Shown: positions 38,070-47,324 of the stretch, in pieces
Numbering within the stretch: the first letter of the stretch is position 1
Layout: each line of letters starts with the position of its first letter
Origin: Nocardia goodfellowii
Lineage (GTDB): Bacteria; Actinomycetota; Actinomycetes; Mycobacteriales; Mycobacteriaceae
Direction: 5' to 3'
DNA length: 64,000 nt
Assembly (NCBI RefSeq): GCF_017875645.1
Contig: NZ_JAGGMR010000001.1
Location: 4,340,001 to 4,404,000 of the forward strand
Notes under the pieces: model-generated
Seen by the model: the letters and a program-made list of their open reading frames with translations, nothing else
Databases searched by the model: none
What the model was told of the DNA's origin: nothing
Program-made: the position numbers and the translations under genes

Positions 38070-39287
38070 ATGAGCGCGCCACCCGCGCCGCCGGGCACGA
38101 CCCGCGCCGAGCGCGGCAAGTGGGTCCTGCTGTTCGTGCTGTCCGGCAATATGGTGCTGGACTCGATCGAAGGCTCCGTGCTCCTGCTCGCGATGCCCGC
38201 CATCGGCCGCCAACTCGGTGTCCCGCTGGCCACGACGCAGTGGATGCTGAGCGGGTTCGCCTTCGGCTTCGCCGCCTTCATCGTGCTCGGCCCGGCCCTG
38301 ACCGCCCGATGGGGCAGGCGCGCAATCTATCTCGGGGCGATGCTGGCATTCACGGTGGCCTCGGTGGCCGGCGGTGTCGTGGAAAACACGGCGGTGTTGA
38401 TCGCCGCTCGCGTCGTCAAGGGGTGCTGCGTCGCGCTGACCGCGCCCGCCGGCCTGGCTTTGATCAGTACGGCCTTTCCGGACGGACCTCGACAGCGGCG
38501 TGCGGTCACCATCTATTCATTGTTCGGCGCGTCCGGGTTCACGATCGGATTGCTGCTCTCCGGTTCGTTCGCCGAATGGGACTGGCGCTGGACGTTTCTC
38601 GCACCGGCGGCGGTCGCGCTGGTGCTATTGCTGGTCGCGCCGAAGGTCATCCCGTCCGCACCCGCCCCGCGGCTGCCACGGCTCACCGCCGCGGTGTTGC
38701 GCGACGGTTCGCTGATGCGCTCGACCCTGGGCGCTGCCACCCTCAACGGTGCGTATATCGGTCTGTTGCTACTCATCTCGATCCAGCTGAGTGAACGCTA
38801 TGAATGGCCGTCCTGGCAGATCGCGGTTGCCCTGCTTCCCGCCTGCGTCCCGCTGGTGATCTCGGTGCCGTTCGCGGGTGGGCTGGTCCGGCGGTTCGGG
38901 ACCGTCCGGTTGATCGCGATCGGGGCGGGGGCAGCGGTCCTGGGTGACCTGTTGTACCTCTGGCGACCCGTGCCGGCGCCGTATCCGGCGGGTTTGCTGC
39001 CGGTGTTGTTGTTGATCGAGACCGGACTGGTGCTGTCGTTCGCCGCGCTCAACATGCAGTCGACGTCGACGATCGAACCACGGCTCAGGCCGGTGGCCGT
39101 GGCCTGCTACCAGACCGGTGTCCAGCTGGGCGCGGGCGTACTGCTGGCAGTCACCGGCATCTTGCTCAGTGCCGCCGGCAGCTACCGTCCCGCGCTGCTC
39201 GTCATCGCGGCGGCCGGGGCGCTCGGCTGCGGGATCGCAGTCGCGGGATTGCGAAAGAACTTGCCCGAGAGAGAGTTTCACTCATGA
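38070..39287 (+). CDS. MFS transporter
   Basis: A ~405-residue MFS protein with about 12 helices. The first helices (WVLLFVLSGNMVLDSIEGSVLLLAMPAI) are followed by motif A-like GPALTARWGRRAIYLGAM and ARVVKGCCVALTAPAGLALI. It resembles the N-terminal part of DHA2 pumps but is shorter. The start is ATG 38070; there is no strong ribosome-binding site, and the frame runs on upstream in the shadow of the wHTH gene. Its stop overlaps the next gene's ATG (ATGA at 39284). The substrate is unknown. Confidence 0.82.
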   Translation: MSAPPAPPGTTRAERGKWVLLFVLSGNMVLDSIEGSVLLLAMPAIGRQLGVPLATTQWMLSGFAFGFAAFIVLGPALTARWGRRAIYLGAMLAFTVASVAGGVVENTAVLIAARVVKGCCVALTAPAGLALISTAFPDGPRQRRAVTIYSLFGASGFTIGLLLSGSFAEWDWRWTFLAPAAVALVLLLVAPKVIPSAPAPRLPRLTAAVLRDGSLMRSTLGAATLNGAYIGLLLLISIQLSERYEWPSWQIAVALLPACVPLVISVPFAGGLVRRFGTVRLIAIGAGAAVLGDLLYLWRPVPAPYPAGLLPVLLLIETGLVLSFAALNMQSTSTIEPRLRPVAVACYQTGVQLGAGVLLAVTGILLSAAGSYRPALLVIAAAGALGCGIAVAGLRKNLPEREFHS

Positions 39288-39874
39288 CCGACCAACCGCT
39301 GCGTGTCGCGATCATCATCGGAAGTGTCCGGGACGGCAGATTCGGGCCGACCGCCGCGCGCTGGACGGCAGCGCGAGCCGAGGCTTACTCGGGACTCGTC
39401 GTCGACGTTATCGATCTCAGGGACTATTTGCTGCCGCTGGTGATGCCGGAGCCGGATCGCGCGCCGGATACCGAGACCGCGAAAGTCCGCGACGCACTCG
39501 GGGTCCGGCTCGGCGCGGCGGACGCGTTCATCGTGGTGACTCCGGAATACAACCACACTCTGCCTGCCGCGCTGAAAAACACGATCGACTGGTTCTTCGA
39601 TGAATGGGCCGCGAAGGCAGTGGCTTTCGTGTCCTACGGCGGGATGAGCGGTGGCCTGCGGGCCGTGGAACACCTGCGGCAGATCTTCGCCGAACTGCAC
39701 GCCGTGAGCATCCGGGAGTCACTGAGTTTTCACAATCCGTGGGACACCTTCGACGGTGCGAATCCGCGGGACTTCGAGAGCGCCGAGAGCGCCGCGAAAA
39801 CGATGCTGGACCGGCTGGTCTGGTGGGCGCGGGCGCTGCGCACCGCACGCACCGACCATCCCTTCGAACGCTGA
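39284..39874 (+). CDS. NAD(P)H-dependent FMN reductase
   Basis: A 196-residue flavodoxin-fold reductase. The phosphate-binding loop is IIIGSVRDGRFGPTAARW and the family signature TPEYNHTLPAALKNTIDWFF is intact, followed by KAVAFVSYGGMSGG. It reduces FMN (or quinones/azo bonds) with NAD(P)H. It overlaps the MFS stop and is followed by an LLM oxidoreductase 43 bp on. It could supply reduced flavin to a partner oxygenase. Confidence 0.88.
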   Translation: MTDQPLRVAIIIGSVRDGRFGPTAARWTAARAEAYSGLVVDVIDLRDYLLPLVMPEPDRAPDTETAKVRDALGVRLGAADAFIVVTPEYNHTLPAALKNTIDWFFDEWAAKAVAFVSYGGMSGGLRAVEHLRQIFAELHAVSIRESLSFHNPWDTFDGANPRDFESAESAAKTMLDRLVWWARALRTARTDHPFER

Positions 39875-39917
39875 CCACCTCGAATCGACGCCGTACAAAC
39901 ATTCCCCGGAGGGTGCG

Positions 39918-40805
39918 ATGACTACGATCCATGAGCGAGATTTCCGGTTCACCGTCTGTGTTTTCAGTCCTGCCGACCGGGACGGCTGGATTCACAAGGC
40001 CCGCCGGGCCGAGCAACTCGGCTATGACGTCATGGCGGTCTCGGATCATCTCGGCGCCTTCGCGCCGGTCCCGACGATCGCCGTCGTGGCCGAAGCCACC
40101 GAGCGGCTGCGGCTGGCAATCTATGTCTCCAGCAGCACCCTCTATCAGCCGAGGGTGCTGGCGCGAGACTACGCGACGCTGGACCAATACTCCGGCGGGC
40201 GGATCGAGATCGGCCTCGGGGCGGGCTACAGCCGCGCCGAATTCGAGAACGCGGGCCTACCGTGGCGGCCCGCCGGCGAGCGAGTGACTCTGCTGGAACG
40301 CGCGACCGCGGAATTTCGCCAGGTGCTGGGCGATCCCGAGTTTCGGCCGCGATTCGTACAGCCGTCGGGACCGCCCGTAGTGATCGCGGGCCGCGGTGAC
40401 CGTGTGCTCCGGCTGGCCGCACGGCACGCCGATGTCATCGGTTTCTCCGGATCGGCGCCGGTGCCGGATGGAGATCCGCTACGGCTGGCCGATATGGCCG
40501 AGATCCGCGACCGGGTCGCGTTCGTCGAAGCTCAGCTCGGTGAGCGGATCCACCAGGTGCAGTTCGGCATTCCGGTGCATCGGGTGCTGCCACCCGGAAC
40601 GCGCACCGGAATCACCGACGTCTGGCAGAACGACGTGACATTCTCGCCCGACGAACTGGCCGAGCACCCGTCCATCCTGATCGGCACGCCCGCCGAGAAC
40701 GCGGACAAGCTGCGCGCTTTGCGGGCGAAATTCGGCTTCAGTTACTTCAATGTCATGGAGAGCGAGATGGATTCGTTCGCCGAGATCATTGCGCTGCTGC
40801 GCTGA
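39918..40805 (+). CDS. LLM-class (F420-dependent type) oxidoreductase
   Basis: A 295-residue luciferase-like TIM barrel. RRAEQLGYDVMAVSDHLGAFAPVPTIA and the block DYATLDQYSGGRIEIGLGAGY are typical of the F420-dependent TIGR03621/MSMEG_2516-like group in mycobacteria and nocardiae. CCCCGGAGGGTGCG precedes the ATG at 39918. The cofactor could be F420 or FMN; the FMN reductase upstream keeps both options open. Its 3' end overlaps the convergent DsbA-like gene by 20 bp. Confidence 0.85.
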   Translation: MTTIHERDFRFTVCVFSPADRDGWIHKARRAEQLGYDVMAVSDHLGAFAPVPTIAVVAEATERLRLAIYVSSSTLYQPRVLARDYATLDQYSGGRIEIGLGAGYSRAEFENAGLPWRPAGERVTLLERATAEFRQVLGDPEFRPRFVQPSGPPVVIAGRGDRVLRLAARHADVIGFSGSAPVPDGDPLRLADMAEIRDRVAFVEAQLGERIHQVQFGIPVHRVLPPGTRTGITDVWQNDVTFSPDELAEHPSILIGTPAENADKLRALRAKFGFSYFNVMESEMDSFAEIIALLR

Positions 40806-41439
40806 GCGCGGCCTGCTGTAGCGCTTCGAGGTATACCGCCGAGGGCTGCGCGCCGCCCACCGTGAACCGCTGATCGATGATCGCGGTCGGGACGCCGGAG
40901 ACTCCGAGCCGCCGCCCCTCGCGGTGGTCCGTACGCACCGAATCGGCGTAGTCGTCGCTGTCCAGCAGAGCCCGCACCGCGTCCTCCTCGAGTCCGGCTT
41001 CGAGGCCGAGCCTGAGCAAGGTGTGGTGATCGGCGAGATTCGCGGCCTCGCCGGTGTAAGCCCGCAGCAGCCGTTCCCGCACTTCGTGATCGCGGCCCGC
41101 CGCGGCCGCGAAGTGCGTCAGGCGGTGCGCATCGAACGAATTCACCAGCAGCGCATCGCGCATCCGATAATCGAGACCGACTTCCGCGGCCAGTGCGCCG
41201 ACCTGGTCCACAGCGGCCTCGGCGGCGGCCCGCGTGAGCCCGAGATCGCGCTCCAGGCGACGCGGGATGGTCAGATCCGGTACTTTGCTCTCGCCGGGGT
41301 GCAGGTCATAGCTGCGCCAACGCACTCGCACGTCCTCGTCCCGATCGAAATCGGCGAGAGCGGCCTCGAACCGCCTTTTACCGATATAGCACCAGGGGCA
41401 CAAATAGTCGAACCAGAATTCCACATTAATTTCGGCCAT
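40786..41439 (-). CDS. DsbA-family (FrnE/HCCA isomerase-like) oxidoreductase
   Basis: A 217-residue thioredoxin-fold protein with the active-site Cys pair in FDYLCPWCYIGKRRFE, an inserted helical domain, and the cis-Pro region GVSGVPTAIIDQRFTVGGAQP. No signal peptide is present, so it acts in the cytoplasm. FrnE-type proteins were first seen in polyketide clusters and in general stress. It is divergent from an HxlR gene, which senses quinones or thiol stress in other bacteria. That pairing suggests a redox-responsive unit. Confidence 0.88.
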   Translation of the reverse strand: MAEINVEFWFDYLCPWCYIGKRRFEAALADFDRDEDVRVRWRSYDLHPGESKVPDLTIPRRLERDLGLTRAAAEAAVDQVGALAAEVGLDYRMRDALLVNSFDAHRLTHFAAAAGRDHEVRERLLRAYTGEAANLADHHTLLRLGLEAGLEEDAVRALLDSDDYADSVRTDHREGRRLGVSGVPTAIIDQRFTVGGAQPSAVYLEALQQAALSAAAQ

Positions 41440-41477
41440 GTGCTCACGATATAGATTGCGCCTCCCGCTGGAAAGAA

Positions 41478-41493
41478 CTTACTATTTAGTTAG
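41478..41493. promoter_or_regulatory. HxlR operator candidate
   Basis: CTTACTA and TAGTTAG flank a 2-base centre (one mismatch) between the divergent DsbA-like and HxlR genes. This A/T-rich symmetry is typical of HxlR sites. It lies 32 bp before the HxlR ATG. Confidence 0.55.
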
Positions 41494-41524
41494 CTCCTTA
41501 CGGACCGGAAAGAATAGAGGACTG

Positions 41525-41971
41525 ATGGCTACCTCGCTGCCGCTGACCGACGTCTTCCCGAAGGACTGCCCGGGTCGGCCGGTGTTCGAACAGGTAACCG
41601 GTCGATGGGGACTGTTCATTCTCATCGCGCTCGATCCGGGGCCGCTGAGATTTGCCCAGTTACGTGACCGAATCGGCGGGATCAGCGACAAGATGCTCGC
41701 GCAGAACCTGCGTGCGCTGGTCCGTAGCGGCTTGGCCGAACGCAGTGTGGAGCCTAGTAGCCCGCCGCGAGTCTCCTACGCGCTCACCGCGCTTGGGCGC
41801 GATCTGGCGGAGCGGCTGCGCGGGCTGGTCGAATGGAGCGATCAGCACGCGGCGGACATCCTCTCCGCCCAGCGTCGGCACGACGACGCCGAGTCGGCGG
41901 AAAAAGCCGAGGCCTCCGACCGGCCTGTAATACACACCCCGGGACAGCTATCGATCGGCCACCGTGATTGA
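41525..41971 (+). CDS. HxlR-family transcriptional regulator
   Basis: A 148-residue HxlR winged helix: CPGRPVFEQVTGRWGLFILIALDPGP has the family's N-terminal Cys (C15) followed by the G-x-W pattern. RFAQLRDRIGGISDKMLAQNLRALVRSG is the recognition region, and the wing SSPPRVSYALTALGRDL follows. The single Cys near the N-terminus can act as an oxidation sensor in this family. The ATG at 41525 follows GAAAGAATAGAGGACTG. The last ~30 residues are a polar tail. It likely controls the divergent DsbA-like gene. Confidence 0.87.
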   Translation: MATSLPLTDVFPKDCPGRPVFEQVTGRWGLFILIALDPGPLRFAQLRDRIGGISDKMLAQNLRALVRSGLAERSVEPSSPPRVSYALTALGRDLAERLRGLVEWSDQHAADILSAQRRHDDAESAEKAEASDRPVIHTPGQLSIGHRD

Positions 41972-42315
41972 TTGCCGCAATTCCATGACAGTCAATCGGT
42001 AGCTACTCGCGGATTATTAATGACGAGTGCTGGATTTGCCACACTCGCCGATCTGGGTAAATCCGACAGAGGTGTGATGTTCGCCACTTTCAAACATGCT
42101 CGCCGAGCTGAACTCGAAAGTGTCGAGATAAGATCGGTATCGGCATCAACTGGGGGATCGGCTTTATAGTACATCGTGGTTCGCGCCGAGTGCCTTGAAC
42201 AATGGGTTGGTTTCGATATCCGGGTCGGAAAAATGCCCGGGTATCTCCGGACCTGTCGCTTCGCGCCGAATGCATAGTGGCATCGCAGGTTCGACTGGAT
42301 GTAGGGGGCGAACTC
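41972..42315 (+). other. 344-bp intergenic region before the polyketide cluster
   Basis: No gene is supported. A 65-codon frame at 41972-42169 lacks a ribosome-binding site and any family pattern. The region is less GC-rich than its surroundings and contains a TTTATAGTAC stretch near 42161 that could be part of a promoter for the LuxR gene. I see no clear repeats. Confidence 0.4.
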
Positions 42316-45126
42316 GTGGGCGGTCCTAGGCAGCGACGTTCCGATCACATCATTCGTGACGCTGAACTCGCGCAGGTGCTCGAGCGGATCGGGGCCAAAC
42401 CTACCGGCGTCACTCTGATCGATATCGTCGGTGATCCGGGCTCCGGTAAGACGTATCTACTCGGGGCGGTGCAGCGGGCGGCGGAGCGCAATGGCGTGCC
42501 GACGCTGGTCGCCCATTGCGCGGAGGCCGATCCCCGCACTCCGTTCCTGCCGGTGATCAACGCGTTGGGTGCCCGCGCCGAGCTCTCCCCGGCCGCCGTC
42601 GAGGTACTGACCCGGCTCAGTGCGCCGGTCGGCGCGGGCCCGGTGCTGGACGGGAGGCTGCTCAGCGCGATCCGCCGGCTGCTCGGCGAGGCTCCGGGGC
42701 GTGGGGCGATGATCGTGCTCGACGATTTTCATCTGGCCGACGACGGCTCGATCGAGCTGATCGGCTTTTTGCTGCGATGCGCCACGCCGACACCGCTCAC
42801 CGTGATACTCGCCCGCCGCCCGCGACCGATTCCGCCGCGCGCACAGGCTTTTCTGGTCAACAGTCCGGACTCCGAAGCCGCCTTCCGGATCGTCCTCGAG
42901 TCGTTGCCGATAACCCGGGCGGCGGAGCTGCTCGAATTGGGCCCTGAGGATCCGGTACTCGCGGATCTGTATCGCAGAGCCGGCGGCAATCCGCTCTATC
43001 TGCGGACATTGTGTGAACTCGCGACCGAGCCCGGCCTGGACTTGGCCGATACCGCTTTCGGCGCAAGGGTATTGAGCGAGATCGTGACATTGGATCCGGC
43101 TCAATTGACTGTCTTGGAGGCCGTAGCCGTTGTCGGTGAGCCCTGCGATGTGGACACCCTCACGGCGGTTACCCGGCTGGATCGGAGTCAGGTCTGCGCG
43201 GCGGCCACCGCGCTGCTCGGCCGGGACCTGGTGCGGCGGTGTTCGGCACACCAGGACGGTCTCACCATCCGGCACTGCCTGGTCGGTGCGCTGGTGCTCG
43301 CACAGGCCGACCCCTGTCGCCGTGCTCGGACGCACCGCAGGATCGCCGATCTGCTCGAAAAACGGGGCGCACCGCCGATCGCCCGCGCACCGCACCTGGT
43401 GAGCATCGGCGCCAGCACGGCCCGTGATCTCGATGTATTGATCGCCGCTGCCGGGGAAGCGATGCCGGCTGCGCCGGAATCGGCAGTCCATTGGCTGACC
43501 GCGGTGCTGCGCCGGACCGAGCAACCGATGCTGCCCGATCGGGTCGATGTGCTGGTCGCTTTGACGCGCGCGTCCTTCGCGGCAGGCGCCATCGATCAGG
43601 CCCGCGGCCTGCTGCGGGAGCTTCAGACGTGGGTGCCCGCCGTCACGGTCGACGCGATCGAGTTCTGCGCCGTGGTCACCGCGTCGTTCGGCGGGTACGC
43701 CGAGGCGCTGGAAATCCTCCGGACCGCGCTCGGCACCGGAGATTTCCGTAGTCCGACCGAGACCCTCGCGTTGCTGCTCGCCAAAGGCACGGCGCAGTTC
43801 CTGACCGGTGATCTCCCGTCCTGCCACGATCTCGCCGAGCTGCGGCGGTTGGCCGAGGTCGCCGGTGATCCCGCGCAGTGCGCGATGGTTTCCGCGCTGT
43901 GCGGCCTGCGTGAGGTATGGCATCGAGCTACCACGCAGTCGTCGGTGACCCTGGCCCGGTGCGCCTGGATCGTCGACAGCACACCGGATTCCGCCTTCGC
44001 CACCAGTCCGGCCTGTTTCGCGGTGCTGGGTTGGGCGGAGGCCCTCGTCGGGCATCTCGCCGAGGCCGAGCGTCATCTCAGCCGGGGTGTCCTGCTGGCG
44101 GGCCGCCAGGGCGACAACTACCTCCATCCCGTCCTGCTCGCCGGATTGGGTTACACCTATCAAGAACTCGGCCGCTTCGTCGAGGCGGAGCGCGCGATCC
44201 TGGAGGCCGCCGCGGCGCAGCACGAGTTGGTCGACGACAGCGAGCCGGCCTTGATCATCGGACTTCAGGCGCGCAACGTCGCCACCACTCGGCGATTACA
44301 TCGCACCGTTGGCGACGCCGACGACTACGAGGCGATGTGTGCGCTGTGGCCGCGAGATTCCCGATGGACCCGAATCGCGGTGCTGGCATTGGCGGATGCG
44401 GCGTTGCTGATCCAAGACTTCGAATTGTCCGCGTCGCTCGTCCTGCGAGCCGGTGGCGGAGTCGAATTGCGGGACCTGCCATCATCTTTGAGACCGCGCT
44501 GCTACCAGGCGCTGACCGCCGCGTCGGTGCACGCGTCGGCTGCCGCCGACCGGTGGGCCGAGTACGCGGCCGAGTCCGCCGCGGCGTCGCTGCCGCAGGA
44601 GCACGCGTTCGTGATCACCGCGCGTGGACATCTCGATCGCAGCCGCGGTGATGTTCGGGCCGCGGCCCGGCGGTATGAGGAAGCAGCCGAGCTGTTCTCG
44701 ATCGCGAAGATGCCCGGAGCGCAAGCGCGTGCCCTGCTCGAGGCGGCGCGCTCGGCCACCGAAGCCGGCGACACCGCGGCAGCGACGGCGCTGCTCGTTC
44801 TCACCAAACAGCTTGCGCGCGAGTGTGCTTCGGCAGGGGTGTATGAGGCGGCCGAGGAGGTCGCCCGGATGCTCGGCCGGCTGGACCCCGAACTCCTCGA
44901 TCCGACGCCCGCGTTCGCCGAGTTGACCGGACGTGAACGGGAGATCGCCCGGCTGATCGCCACTACCGGGATGCGGACCCGCGAGATCGCCGAACAGCTC
45001 GGTGTCAGCCCGCGCACCGTCGATGCGCACTTGGCCCGTATCTACCGCAAGCTCAACATCAGTTCGCGTGCGGCCCTGGCGGCCTTGAGCGCCGGTACGT
45101 TCCCGCTGTCCACGTCGCCCCTGTGA
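42316..45126 (+). CDS. LAL-type LuxR regulator (ATPase + LuxR HTH)
   Basis: A ~936-residue large ATP-binding LuxR regulator. Walker A is GDPGSGKT at ~41-48 and Walker B is AMIVLDDFHLAD. A long TPR-like middle follows. The C-terminal LuxR helix-turn-helix is LTGREREIARLIATTGMRTREIAEQLGVSPRTVDAHLARIYRKL. I chose the GTG at 42316 because AGGGGGCG precedes it; the frame reaches 42202. Such proteins often switch on antibiotic clusters. It heads the polyketide locus and contains one TTA leucine codon at 44296. Confidence 0.87.
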   Translation: MGGPRQRRSDHIIRDAELAQVLERIGAKPTGVTLIDIVGDPGSGKTYLLGAVQRAAERNGVPTLVAHCAEADPRTPFLPVINALGARAELSPAAVEVLTRLSAPVGAGPVLDGRLLSAIRRLLGEAPGRGAMIVLDDFHLADDGSIELIGFLLRCATPTPLTVILARRPRPIPPRAQAFLVNSPDSEAAFRIVLESLPITRAAELLELGPEDPVLADLYRRAGGNPLYLRTLCELATEPGLDLADTAFGARVLSEIVTLDPAQLTVLEAVAVVGEPCDVDTLTAVTRLDRSQVCAAATALLGRDLVRRCSAHQDGLTIRHCLVGALVLAQADPCRRARTHRRIADLLEKRGAPPIARAPHLVSIGASTARDLDVLIAAAGEAMPAAPESAVHWLTAVLRRTEQPMLPDRVDVLVALTRASFAAGAIDQARGLLRELQTWVPAVTVDAIEFCAVVTASFGGYAEALEILRTALGTGDFRSPTETLALLLAKGTAQFLTGDLPSCHDLAELRRLAEVAGDPAQCAMVSALCGLREVWHRATTQSSVTLARCAWIVDSTPDSAFATSPACFAVLGWAEALVGHLAEAERHLSRGVLLAGRQGDNYLHPVLLAGLGYTYQELGRFVEAERAILEAAAAQHELVDDSEPALIIGLQARNVATTRRLHRTVGDADDYEAMCALWPRDSRWTRIAVLALADAALLIQDFELSASLVLRAGGGVELRDLPSSLRPRCYQALTAASVHASAAADRWAEYAAESAAASLPQEHAFVITARGHLDRSRGDVRAAARRYEEAAELFSIAKMPGAQARALLEAARSATEAGDTAAATALLVLTKQLARECASAGVYEAAEEVARMLGRLDPELLDPTPAFAELTGREREIARLIATTGMRTREIAEQLGVSPRTVDAHLARIYRKLNISSRAALAALSAGTFPLSTSPL

Positions 45127-45229
45127 TTCAGATTACTGACCATGCGGTATTTTTGCCGATGCGCGGATACCGCCGGGGATGAAAAACTGAGTACGCCCGA
45201 TAGAAATCGAAGTTCTCCTGGGGGCGACG

Positions 45230-46027
45230 TTGAAATATCAGCTGCTCGGTACTCTACAGATAGTCGCGCCCGACGGAAGCGCGGGTCCGGCTCTGCCGCG
45301 ACAAGTCCAGGCATTGCTCGTTATCCTGCTGATGCAGGACAATCAAACCGTATCCACGGCGCACCTCGTCGACCAATTATGGAACGGCCGCCCGCCCCGC
45401 CGGGCCCATGCCGCGTTGCACGTCTATATATCCCAGCTTCGTAAGGGTCTCGCCGGCACGGACGGTACGGCCCTGGTTACCCGGAAGCCCGGCTATCGAC
45501 TGACCACCGGAACCGACGACGTCGATCTGCGGGTTTTCCGCGAGCTGGTTCAGCGGGGGCGGACCGCGTCGCGCGCCGGTGATCGGGAAGCGGCGGCGGG
45601 ACTGCTGGGCGCGGCCTTGCGCATGTGGCGCGGACCGGTGCTCCCCGACCTCCAGGACAACGCCGCGATCAGCGCGTATACCGCCTGGCTGGAAGAACTT
45701 CGGACCGAATGCGTGGTGCTCTTCGTCGAAACCCAGTGGGATCGCGACCGCGCTTGGACGACCATCGGTCTGCTCCGCGAAATGGTGCGCCAGTACCCCT
45801 TGCACGAAATCTATTACGGACAGTTGATGCGCGTGCTGCACCGTTCCGGTCGCCGTGCGGAGGCGCTGCACACCTTCACGGTGGCACGTCGCGTACTCGC
45901 CACCGAACTCGGTGTCGAACCCTGCCGGGAATTGCGGGATCTATACGGACGAATACTGCTGGACAAGGAGCCGCCGCAGTCGCTGGTCATTTACTCGGCC
46001 GCTCGAGCCATGGAGTCGTCGCGATGA
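45230..46027 (+). CDS. SARP-family activator (OmpR-type DNA-binding + BTAD)
   Basis: A 265-residue Streptomyces antibiotic regulatory protein. Residues 1-95 form the OmpR-like DNA-binding domain (QVQALLVILLMQDNQTVSTA, HLVDQLWNG, ALHVYISQLRKGL, GYRL). Residues ~100-250 are the BTAD helical domain (REAAAGLLGAALRMWRGPVL, ALHTFTVARRVLATELGVEP). The start is TTG at 45230 after a GGGGGC-type site. SARPs bind direct repeats near -35 and activate type II PKS genes; this is the likely pathway activator. A TTA codon is at 45377-45379. Confidence 0.9.
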   Translation: MKYQLLGTLQIVAPDGSAGPALPRQVQALLVILLMQDNQTVSTAHLVDQLWNGRPPRRAHAALHVYISQLRKGLAGTDGTALVTRKPGYRLTTGTDDVDLRVFRELVQRGRTASRAGDREAAAGLLGAALRMWRGPVLPDLQDNAAISAYTAWLEELRTECVVLFVETQWDRDRAWTTIGLLREMVRQYPLHEIYYGQLMRVLHRSGRRAEALHTFTVARRVLATELGVEPCRELRDLYGRILLDKEPPQSLVIYSAARAMESSR

Positions 46028-46087
46028 GGCATTCGATGTCGCGGAATCATTCGAGACGCTGTGACGGTGAACAATTGCGAGGGGACA

Positions 46088-47299
46088 ATGAATAGCGTGG
46101 CGGACCGGCGGAAATGGGGGAACGAGTATTCCGTCATGGCCGACGGGGATGAAACTCAGGGCGCGGACATCCAATTCGCATATCGAGGCGTGCACAGGTC
46201 GGCGGCGATTCAACGCGCCGAATCGACGCTCTCCGGGATGAACGGCCGTCCCGAGGCGGCGCGCGCCTGGGCGGCACTGCTGGATTTGATCTACGCGGAC
46301 CGGTTCACCGACGTCTCGGCGCACTGCGATCGGATCGTGCGGGAGGGTCGGCCGTCACGCTCGATGCTGCAGGTGATCACGCTGGTGCGCGCCCGGGTCG
46401 CGAGCCTGACCGGCGATACGGACGCCGCGGTCGCTGACATGAAAGTACTTCTGGCCGAAGGAGTTCCGGCCGCACTGCACGGGCGGACGGTCGCCTGGCT
46501 CGTCGCGGCCCTGGTACAGGCGGGCGATACCGAGCAGGCTTATCGGCTGGTGCTCGGGGATCGGGCCGCTCCGATCGAGACACTGTCGGATCGGGCGCAC
46601 GTGCTGGCCGCTCGCGGCGCCCTCTACCTGGCCGGCGGTCGGATCGAGCGGAGTCTCGCCGACTACCTGGAATGCGGCCGGGTGCTGACGACGCTCAATG
46701 TGACCAATCCGGCGGTCATTCCGTGGCGTTCCAGGGCGGCCCTGGTCGCCCTCGCGCTGGATCGCACCGATCTCGCCACAGCCCTCGCCGAAGAGGAATT
46801 GGCGGCGGCCCGGCGGTGGGGGTCGCCCGGTGCGGTCGGGTGCGCGTTGCATGCCCTCGGGATGGCGCTGCGCGATCATCGATCCACCGAACTGCTGGAA
46901 CGCTCGGTCGAACTACTCGAACTCGTGAACGCCAGACACGAGTTGGTGCCGACACTGTGCGATTTGGGGTTGCTGTATGCCGAGCGCGGCGACACCGCGG
47001 GTGCCCGTGCCACTTTGGCGGCGGCCGCGGATGCGGTCGCGGGAAACACGGCCTGGTCGAGGCGGATCGAGACCGTACTGTCCATGATCGGGGATCGGCG
47101 CCATACGCTCGAGCTGACCAGACAGGAACGCAAGATCGCGGGTCTGGCCCGGGACGGCCACCGCAACAAGGCGATTGCCGAGATCATGTTCCTGACGGTA
47201 CGCACGGTGGAGTTCCATCTGTCGAATGTGTATCGCAAACTTGGGATTTCGGGTCGGCACGAGCTGCACGAGGCGATGACGACGCGCTCGTGCGCCTGA
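46088..47299 (+). CDS. LuxR-family regulator with TPR-like N-terminus
   Basis: A ~403-residue regulator. The first ~330 residues are Ala/Leu-rich helical repeats (TPR-like; RTVAWLVAALVQAGDTEQAY, ARGALYLAGGRIERSLADYL). The C-terminal LuxR HTH is LTRQERKIAGLARDGHRNKAIAEIMFLTVRTVEFHLSNVYRKL. It looks like the C-terminal half of a LAL protein without the ATPase. I chose the ATG at 46088, with AGGGGA just upstream (short spacing); GTG 46061 and 46097 are alternatives. It is the third regulator in a row at the PKS edge. Confidence 0.85.
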   Translation: MNSVADRRKWGNEYSVMADGDETQGADIQFAYRGVHRSAAIQRAESTLSGMNGRPEAARAWAALLDLIYADRFTDVSAHCDRIVREGRPSRSMLQVITLVRARVASLTGDTDAAVADMKVLLAEGVPAALHGRTVAWLVAALVQAGDTEQAYRLVLGDRAAPIETLSDRAHVLAARGALYLAGGRIERSLADYLECGRVLTTLNVTNPAVIPWRSRAALVALALDRTDLATALAEEELAAARRWGSPGAVGCALHALGMALRDHRSTELLERSVELLELVNARHELVPTLCDLGLLYAERGDTAGARATLAAAADAVAGNTAWSRRIETVLSMIGDRRHTLELTRQERKIAGLARDGHRNKAIAEIMFLTVRTVEFHLSNVYRKLGISGRHELHEAMTTRSCA

Positions 47300-47324
47300 A
47301 ACCCGCACTCGGGCAGTCGTTCCC

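Noticed and set aside
41972..42169. 65-codon frame before the LuxR gene
   Set aside because: It has no ribosome-binding site, family pattern or conserved-looking composition.
44296..45379. TTA leucine codons in the LAL-LuxR (44296) and SARP (45377) genes as a bldA-type control
   Set aside because: TTA also occurs in ordinary genes here (KR at 55321, aromatase at 56406, FabD-like near its start), so it is not rare enough to imply special control.
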